Shown in pieces: positions 57,998 to 64,000 of a stretch of DNA of 64,000 nucleotides. The position numbers were made by a program, and so were the translations under genes. Every line of letters begins with the position of its first letter. Within the stretch, counting starts at the first letter, position 1. The notes below the pieces were generated by a model. It did not search any database. It was not told where the DNA came from and worked only from the letters and a program-made list of their open reading frames with translations. This DNA is from an uncultured Eisenbergiella sp. (GTDB lineage: Bacteria; Bacillota; Clostridia; Lachnospirales; Lachnospiraceae), in assembly GCA_947627215.1 (NCBI GenBank), contig CANQVD010000001.1:1-64000 (forward strand). Direction: 5' to 3'.

Positions 57998-58618
57998 ATG
58001 CCACAGGGAAAGATCACCGCCAAGCAACTGGAGATTCTCAATTATATCAAGGATGAGATCCTGCGCAGGGGATATCCGCCCGCGGTCCGGGAGATCTGCG
58101 AAGCCGTCCATCTGAAGTCCACCTCCTCCGTGCATTCGCATCTGGAGACGCTGGAGAAGAACGGCTATATCCGCCGGGATCCGACCAAGCCCAGAGCCAT
58201 TGAGATCTGCGACGACAGCTTTCAGGCGGTGCGCACGGAGATCGCCAGCCTTCCCGTGATCGGCAATGTGGCTGCCGGGCAGCCCATCTTCGCGGAGGAG
58301 AATGTGGAGAGCTATTTCCCCGTTCCCGCGGAGCTGATCCCGAACGGAGAGCCCAGCTTCATCCTGAAGGTGCGCGGCGAATCCATGATCAATGCCGGCA
58401 TTCATGACGGCGACCAGATTTTCGTACAGAGCTGCCGCGAGGCGCGCAACGGCCAGATGGTGGTGGCCCTGATCGACGATTCCGCCACGGTCAAGACCTT
58501 TTATAAGGAGAACGGTCACATCCGCCTCCAGCCGGAGAATGACGCCATGGAGCCCATCATCGTGAACGACTGCCGGATCCTGGGCCGCGTTTTCGGCGTC
58601 TTCCGCATCTACAGATAA
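57998..58618 (+). CDS. lexA: LexA repressor
   Basis: 206 residues. N-terminal helix-turn-helix (QLEILNYIKDEILRRGYPPAVREICEAVHLKSTSSVHSHLETLEKNGYI), cleavage site AAGQP (Ala-Gly bond), catalytic Ser in GESMINAGIHDGD and Lys in SATVKTFYKE. It controls the SOS response and binds the boxes upstream of its own gene. GAAAGGAG precedes the ATG. Confidence 0.97.
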   Translation: MPQGKITAKQLEILNYIKDEILRRGYPPAVREICEAVHLKSTSSVHSHLETLEKNGYIRRDPTKPRAIEICDDSFQAVRTEIASLPVIGNVAAGQPIFAEENVESYFPVPAELIPNGEPSFILKVRGESMINAGIHDGDQIFVQSCREARNGQMVVALIDDSATVKTFYKENGHIRLQPENDAMEPIIVNDCRILGRVFGVFRIYR

Positions 58619-58636
58619 GAATATTCCGGGAACAGA

Positions 58637-58679
58637 AAGGCCGCCGTGCATGCAGCTTCGCACACATGGCGGCTTTTTT
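58637..58679 (+). terminator. Intrinsic terminator after lexA
   Basis: GCCGCC (58640-58645) with GGCGGC (58668-58673), then TTTTTT. A loop of 22 bases contains an inner stem. Confidence 0.85.
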
Positions 58680-58711
58680 ATCGCGCTGCGGCCTTTCGGC
58701 CCCTCTCCGCT

Positions 58712-59086
58712 TCAGTCCCCGGCCTGTTCCGCATTCTTCCTGAAATCCTCCACCCGGATCTGCTTCCCGTCTCTCCAGATGCGCTCCAGGTCATAGAACA
58801 GACGGTTCTGCCGGTCAAAAACGTGCACGATCAGGTCCCCGTAATCCATCAGGACCCAGTTCCCCGTCTGATACCCTTCCACATGTCTGGGAGAAACGCC
58901 GGCCCTGCCAAGCGCTTCCTCCACGCTGTCGATCATGGCCTGTACCTGATTTCTGTTGTTGCCGCTGGCGATGAGAAAATAGTCCGCCAGCACGGAAACC
59001 TCGCTGATATCGATGAGACTGATGTTTTCGGCCTTCTTGTCCTCCAGGGCTTCGATCGCGCGTCCGGTCATCTGTGCTGCTGTCAT
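58712..59086 (-). CDS. rsfS: Ribosomal silencing factor RsfS
   Basis: 124 residues: ALEDKKAENISLIDISEVSVLADYFLIASGNNRNQVQAMIDSVEE and GYQTGNWVLMDYGDLIVHVFD, the diagnostic blocks. It blocks joining of ribosomal subunits under starvation by binding L14. Coupled to yqeK (4-base overlap). Last gene of the rplU-rsfS leftward run. Confidence 0.96.
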   Translation of the reverse strand: MTAAQMTGRAIEALEDKKAENISLIDISEVSVLADYFLIASGNNRNQVQAMIDSVEEALGRAGVSPRHVEGYQTGNWVLMDYGDLIVHVFDRQNRLFYDLERIWRDGKQIRVEDFRKNAEQAGD

Positions 59087-59664
59087 AATCTCCCTCCGTA
59101 CTTGTAATAATCATAGGTTTTCTGTGTCATGGTATCGATCTCCATTTTGCCCGCGTGCAGATAGTGCAGCGTGTCCTCCAGAGCGATCAGGAGCGCCCGG
59201 TCCAGATCCTCAAAGGCCAGACGCCGGATTTTCGCCAGATTCGGAGCCTGCTTCCGGCCCGGCTCGATGTAATCGGCGATCCAGATGATCTTTTCCAGCA
59301 GGGACATCCCGGGCCTGCCCGTCGTGTGGTTCAGGATCGCGTTGATCACATCCTTGTCCGCCACCCCGTATTTTTTCATGGCGAGAAAGCTGCCCACCTT
59401 GGCATGCAGCAGAAACGGGTTCTTCCGCTCCGCTTCGCTGATGGCGATATTGTATTTTTCGCAGATGGAAAGGCGCTTTTCATTGGTCATGCACTTGGCG
59501 CAGTCATGCAGCAGCCCCGCCATCAGCGCCTTCTGCATATCCTCCCCGTAGCGCATCGCCAGGGAAGCCGCGGTATAGGCCACGCCCAGCGTATGCTCGT
59601 ATCGCTTATGATCCAGCTTGTTTTCCATGGATCTGCGGATTTTTCTCAGGTCTGGCTCTTTCAT
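59083..59664 (-). CDS. yqeK: YqeK HD-domain diadenosine tetraphosphatase
   Basis: 193 residues. HD motif in GLLHDCAKC with RYEHTLGVAYTAASLA before it and ILNHTTGRPGMSLLEKIIWIADYIEPGR after it. It hydrolyses Ap4A to two ADP. Positioned between nadD and rsfS as in most Firmicutes. Confidence 0.95.
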   Translation of the reverse strand: MKEPDLRKIRRSMENKLDHKRYEHTLGVAYTAASLAMRYGEDMQKALMAGLLHDCAKCMTNEKRLSICEKYNIAISEAERKNPFLLHAKVGSFLAMKKYGVADKDVINAILNHTTGRPGMSLLEKIIWIADYIEPGRKQAPNLAKIRRLAFEDLDRALLIALEDTLHYLHAGKMEIDTMTQKTYDYYKYGGRL

Positions 59665-59676
59665 GGGATGCTCCTT

Positions 59677-60279
59677 TCAGCGATACAGATTGTTCTGCAG
59701 GATGAACTGCCGGACGGGCTCCGGCACCAGATAGCGGACGGACCGGCCTGTCCGCACCCGTTCCCGGATATCCGTGGAGGAGATCTCCATGTGCGGAAAC
59801 GGGATCAGCCGGATCCGCGCCCCGTATTTTTGGTTCAGATGCTCCGCCTGTTTCTGCAGGCTGCCGTCCGCAAAGCCCTCTCTTACCGCAGCCACGGTGA
59901 CGGAGCTGTGAAAGATCCGTTCGGGATATCTCCAGCTTTCCATCTGGAACAGCGTATCCGCCCCTACGATGTGAAACAGCTCCGCCCCGGGACAGCGCTT
60001 CCGCAAAATTTCCAGCGTCTCGAAGGTATAGGAGTTGCCTTCCCGGACGATTTCCACGTCCGATACCCCGAAACGGGGATTGTCCGCCGCGGCCAGACGA
60101 ACCATGGAAAGGCGCAGTCCGCCCGGCAGGATTTCGCCGGGGTCCTTCATATAGGAACAGCCGCTGGGGATCAGGAGCACCTGATCCAGCGCCAGAAGAT
60201 CGCCGGCGGCCTCCGCCAGCAGAAGATGTCCGTTGTGGATGGGATTAAAGGTCCCGCCCAGAATGCCGATTCTTGCCAT
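59677..60279 (-). CDS. nadD: Nicotinate-nucleotide adenylyltransferase
   Basis: 200 residues from the ATG at 60279; a GTG at 60297 overlaps the yhbY stop and is an alternative. Motifs ILGGTFNPIHNGHLLLAEAA (nucleotidyltransferase HxGH) and ISSTDIRERVRTGRSVRYLVP (ISSTxIR). It makes NaAD in NAD synthesis. Lies 12 bases before yqeK. Confidence 0.96.
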   Translation of the reverse strand: MARIGILGGTFNPIHNGHLLLAEAAGDLLALDQVLLIPSGCSYMKDPGEILPGGLRLSMVRLAAADNPRFGVSDVEIVREGNSYTFETLEILRKRCPGAELFHIVGADTLFQMESWRYPERIFHSSVTVAAVREGFADGSLQKQAEHLNQKYGARIRLIPFPHMEISSTDIRERVRTGRSVRYLVPEPVRQFILQNNLYR

Positions 60280-60293
60280 GGAGCGCCTGCCCT

Positions 60294-60593
60294 TCACGAC
60301 GGAAGCTCGATCTTTTTGTGGTCCTTGCTTTCCTTGTAGAGAACGATCTTTTTTCCGATCACCTGGACCACGGTGGAATGCGTGCGCTCCGCGACCATGC
60401 GCGCCAGCTCCGCCGGATCGTCGAAACAGTTTTTCAGGACGGAGATCTTGATGAGCTCCCGCGTGTTGAACGCCTCTCCGATCGCCGCGGTTCCCTCCGG
60501 CGTCAGGCTCGCTTTTCCGATCTGAAAGACCGGGTCAATGTTGCTGGCCAGCCCCATCAGGTAGGCCCGCTGCTTGCTTGTCAGTTTTCTCAT
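60294..60593 (-). CDS. yhbY: YhbY-family RNA-binding (CRM) protein
   Basis: 99 residues: LTSKQRAYLMGLASNIDPVFQIGKASLTP and IKISVLKNCFDDPAELARMVAERTHSTVVQVIGKKIVLYK, a CRM domain that binds the large ribosomal subunit. Sits between obg and nadD. Confidence 0.95.
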   Translation of the reverse strand: MRKLTSKQRAYLMGLASNIDPVFQIGKASLTPEGTAAIGEAFNTRELIKISVLKNCFDDPAELARMVAERTHSTVVQVIGKKIVLYKESKDHKKIELPS

Positions 60594-60663
60594 GCAAATG
60601 TCCTCAGCGCCGCCGGTCTCCCCTGCGCACGGCAGGCGGAAGCTCCGGCGGTCATCAAATCGA

Positions 60664-62019
<1,356 letters not shown>

Positions 62020-62082
62020 TCACGGCCATGCCCGCCGCATCAGAATGGAAAAGCCCCAAACGCGCTGTCTGGGGCCCTCATG

Positions 62083-62367
62083 TCACTGTTCTACCGGATA
62101 TACGGAAGCCTGTTTCCTGTCTCTGCCTTTTCTTTCAAATCTGAGCACACCGTCCACCTTGGCGAAAAGCGTATCGTCGCCGCCGATGCCGACATTGATG
62201 CCGGGATGGATCTTCGTGCCGCGCTGTCTGTAAAGGATATTGCCGGCTTTCACAAACTGTCCGTCCGCCCGCTTCGCCCCGAGCCGCTTGGATTCGGAAT
62301 CTCTGCCGTTCTTGGTAGAGCCGACACCCTTCTTGTGGGCGAAAAACTGAAGGTTCAGTTTTAACAT
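62083..62367 (-). CDS. rpmA: Ribosomal protein bL27
   Basis: 94 residues. The N-terminus [16 protein letters not shown] holds the Firmicutes leader cut after QFF by the Prp protease encoded just upstream. The rest is standard L27. It lies four bases after prp. Confidence 0.98.
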   Translation of the reverse strand: MLKLNLQFFAHKKGVGSTKNGRDSESKRLGAKRADGQFVKAGNILYRQRGTKIHPGINVGIGGDDTLFAKVDGVLRFERKGRDRKQASVYPVEQ

Positions 62368-62370
62368 GGT

Positions 62371-62697
62371 CTACACCTCCTCAAATTTCAGTTTCAGGTA
62401 CTTTTTACCGTACGTATTCTGAATGCTGTTCAGACCGAGAAGCATGGTGTCCAGCAGAAGGACCGCCTTCTCATTCGCGGGACGGATAAAGGCGACATCG
62501 ATGATGCCCTCCGCCTCGTCTGCCGCGACCTCCATCTGCGCGCCTGCCAGCGATTCCATCGCGTTGATGGTATTGATGACCAGCACCGAAACGGCACTGC
62601 ACACGATATCCCGGCCCGCCTGCCCATAGCCGGCATGACCGGAAACCGTAAAGCCCGTATACCTGCCCGCCGTCTTTTTCATCAGAACCGTCGTCAT
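62371..62697 (-). CDS. prp: Ribosomal-processing cysteine protease Prp
   Basis: 108 residues: SGHAGYGQAGRDIVCSAVSVLVINTINAME carries the catalytic His (about residue 21) and Cys (about 33). It removes the N-terminal leader of L27. Located between rplU and rpmA as usual. Start ATG at 62697. Confidence 0.95.
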   Translation of the reverse strand: MTTVLMKKTAGRYTGFTVSGHAGYGQAGRDIVCSAVSVLVINTINAMESLAGAQMEVAADEAEGIIDVAFIRPANEKAVLLLDTMLLGLNSIQNTYGKKYLKLKFEEV

Positions 62698-62715
62698 ATT
62701 CCCTGTCCAAAAGCG

Positions 62716-63030
62716 TCAGGCATTGATCTTTTCGATCTTCACCTGCGTATATGCCTGTCTGTGGCCGGCCTTCTTGTGGTAACCGGTCTTTCTCTTATAC
62801 TTGTAAACGATTACCTTCTTGCCTCTGCCTTCGCCGACGACCGTCGCGGTGACGGTAGCGTTCGCCACGTCGGCACCGACCTTCAGGCCTTCATCGCTGA
62901 CCGCGATCACCTGATCGAACGTAACAGTCTCACCGGCCGCCGCGCCGAGCTTCTCAACCTTGAGAACGTCTCCTTCGGCCACCTTGTACTGTTTTCCGCC
63001 TGTTGCAATGATTGCGTACATTTCGGACAC
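62716..63030 (-). CDS. rplU: Ribosomal protein bL21
   Basis: 104 residues: [27 protein letters not shown] and [31 protein letters not shown], diagnostic of L21. First gene of the leftward operon; the upstream region carries an L21-type leader. The start is the Met of MYAII or three codons earlier. Confidence 0.98.
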   Translation of the reverse strand: MSEMYAIIATGGKQYKVAEGDVLKVEKLGAAAGETVTFDQVIAVSDEGLKVGADVANATVTATVVGEGRGKKVIVYKYKRKTGYHKKAGHRQAYTQVKIEKINA

Positions 63031-63150
63031 CTCCTGTCTCCATCAGTAAAACTGAGGTTACTCGCTAACTGCGGTGGCGCCGCACCGCTGAAGAAAAACT
63101 TCGAAAGATGGGCACACTTATACCTCGTTATGCGGCATACGAATGTATTT
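63031..63150 (-). promoter_or_regulatory. Probable L21 leader RNA
   Basis: The untranslated region before rplU contains GC-rich dyads (for example GCGGTGCGGCGCCACCGC on the minus strand) and a GAGGTGTC ribosome site. Firmicutes rplU operons usually have an autoregulatory L21 leader here. This is inferred from position and pairing, not aligned. Confidence 0.55.
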
Positions 63151-63232
63151 TACCATCACCCCTTCCGGTTTGTCAACGAAAATTTCAGGGATTTGCTCAT
63201 TTCGGCATTTCAAAAATCAGATAAATGTGTTC

Positions 63233-63261
63233 TTGTCTGCTGACGGATATGGTGCTATACT
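63233..63261 (+). promoter_or_regulatory. Promoter for the permease gene
   Basis: TTGTCT (63233-63238), 17 bases, TATACT (63256-63261). It is 49 bases upstream of the ATG. The leader is too short for a purine riboswitch. Confidence 0.7.
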
Positions 63262-63310
63262 GAGACCGCAGTTTGTTCTGCGAAAACTCTTACGAGAAAG
63301 GAATCACAGC

Positions 63311-64000
63311 ATGAGTACAATCCTAACTGACTTACTCGCAGTCATCGGAGTCGTTTTAAACGGTCTCCCCCAGGGGCTTTTGGCCCTGACCTTCGGCTTT
63401 GCCTCCATTCCGACGGCTATGGCCTTCTTCGTCGGCGCCGTCGGCAATACGGTCACACAGAGCGTGGCCCCCATTTCCTTCCAGGCGGAGACGATCACTT
63501 ATGCCGGAACTGCCGGAAAGAACCGTTCCGAGCGCTGTGCCATGATCTTTATCGGCGGCGTCATCATGGCCCTGATCGGTGCCTTCGGTCTTTTGACCAG
63601 GATCGTTGACTTTGTCGGCGAAGACATCGCATTCGGCATGATGGCCGGCGTCGGTATCATCCTGACAAAAGCGGCGCTTGACATGGTAAAAAAGGATGCC
63701 GTCTCCGGCGGCGTTTCTCTGGCGGCCGCGCTGATCACCTATTATTTCACACGAAACAGCAGCAATACCCTGGTGTATACCATCGTAGTCTCCGTCGTGG
63801 CGTCCTGTATCGCAAGCGCTGTCTTCAAAAAGAACAAAGACAATATCGTCGTGGTGGACGACAAGTTCATCCGGCAGAAGTTTACGATCAATTCCAGCGT
63901 CATTTTGGGCGCGCTGGGCATGGTATGCTTAAACATCGGTTCCAACATTTCCTTCGGATCGATCACTGCCAGCATGGCGACGAGCGGCAACTACAATGTG
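63311..64000 (+). CDS. NCS2-like permease, N-terminal part
   Basis: 230 codons are in the window; the frame is open at base 64000. Several hydrophobic segments are visible (VIGVVLNGLPQGLLALTFGFASIPTAMAFFVGAVG, MIFIGGVIMALIGAFGLL, ILGALGMVCLNIGSNISFGS). The pattern suits a purine/xanthine NCS2 or related transporter, but the substrate is unknown because the conserved C-terminal half is outside the window. GAAAGGA before the ATG. Its promoter is at 63233. Confidence 0.65.
   Translation, partial: MSTILTDLLAVIGVVLNGLPQGLLALTFGFASIPTAMAFFVGAVGNTVTQSVAPISFQAETITYAGTAGKNRSERCAMIFIGGVIMALIGAFGLLTRIVDFVGEDIAFGMMAGVGIILTKAALDMVKKDAVSGGVSLAAALITYYFTRNSSNTLVYTIVVSVVASCIASAVFKKNKDNIVVVDDKFIRQKFTINSSVILGALGMVCLNIGSNISFGSITASMATSGNYNV

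Overview
The window looks like a chromosomal segment of a GC-rich member of the Clostridia (Bacillota), most likely Lachnospiraceae. The basis is the gene neighbourhoods: rplU-prp-rpmA-obg-yhbY-nadD-yqeK-rsfS next to lexA, a TIGR03960/TIGR03936 radical-SAM pair followed by an RNase E/G gene, and a HisIE protein with an extra N-terminal barrel. No 16S rRNA or tRNA gene was seen, so this placement is inference.

Layout. 1-4191: end of a histidine operon (hisB, hisIE), then a DUF234-type ATPase coupled to an ADP-ribosylglycohydrolase. 4362-5107 and 30644-30761: two halves of one AT-rich gene split by an integrative and conjugative element (ICE). 5108-30643: the ICE, about 25.5 kb. It has a large serine recombinase at its left end, a sigma-like regulator, a two-component system plus ABC exporter cargo module, an Xis-like and an XRE regulator, a MobA/MobC relaxase module, a full Tn1549-type mating apparatus (NlpC/P60 hydrolase, VirB4, PrgI, VirB6, Maff2, VirD4, PcfB), two predicted anti-restriction genes (ArdA and a Mom-like acetyltransferase-fold protein) and a ParB-like protein. 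30745-38503: an AT-rich defence island with type III restriction-modification (mod, res), an OLD-type ATPase-TOPRIM nuclease and a membrane-anchored protein. 38646-43575: mixed accessory genes (MazG-like, UPF0175-like pair, nitroreductase/Rrf2/ferredoxin/patatin run, an ASCH protein). 43578-64000: core chromosome.

How it fits together. Joining the ICE flanks at a GA dinucleotide restores an open frame of 287 codons that ends 17 bases inside mod. The ICE therefore appears to have landed in the first gene of a restriction operon while carrying its own anti-restriction genes. The disrupted protein and the 294-residue protein after the OLD gene share one layout (N-terminal membrane segment, then a coiled-coil/helical body), so mod-res-OLD is bracketed by two similarly built membrane proteins. 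This is the best candidate here for an undescribed defence system.

The most striking non-gene signal is a 23-base palindrome present 16 times in the ICE backbone and seen nowhere else in the window. It lies mainly between genes and at gene edges, and in places is translated into protein (Ser-Gly-Gln-Val-Gly-Pro-Lys). It is absent from the two-component/ABC cargo block. Several core conjugation genes also have strong ribosome-binding sites placed before non-ATG or near-cognate start codons, and a 166-base multi-branched inverted repeat lies between parB and the ardA operon. All statements come from reading the sequence; no database search or folding program was run.
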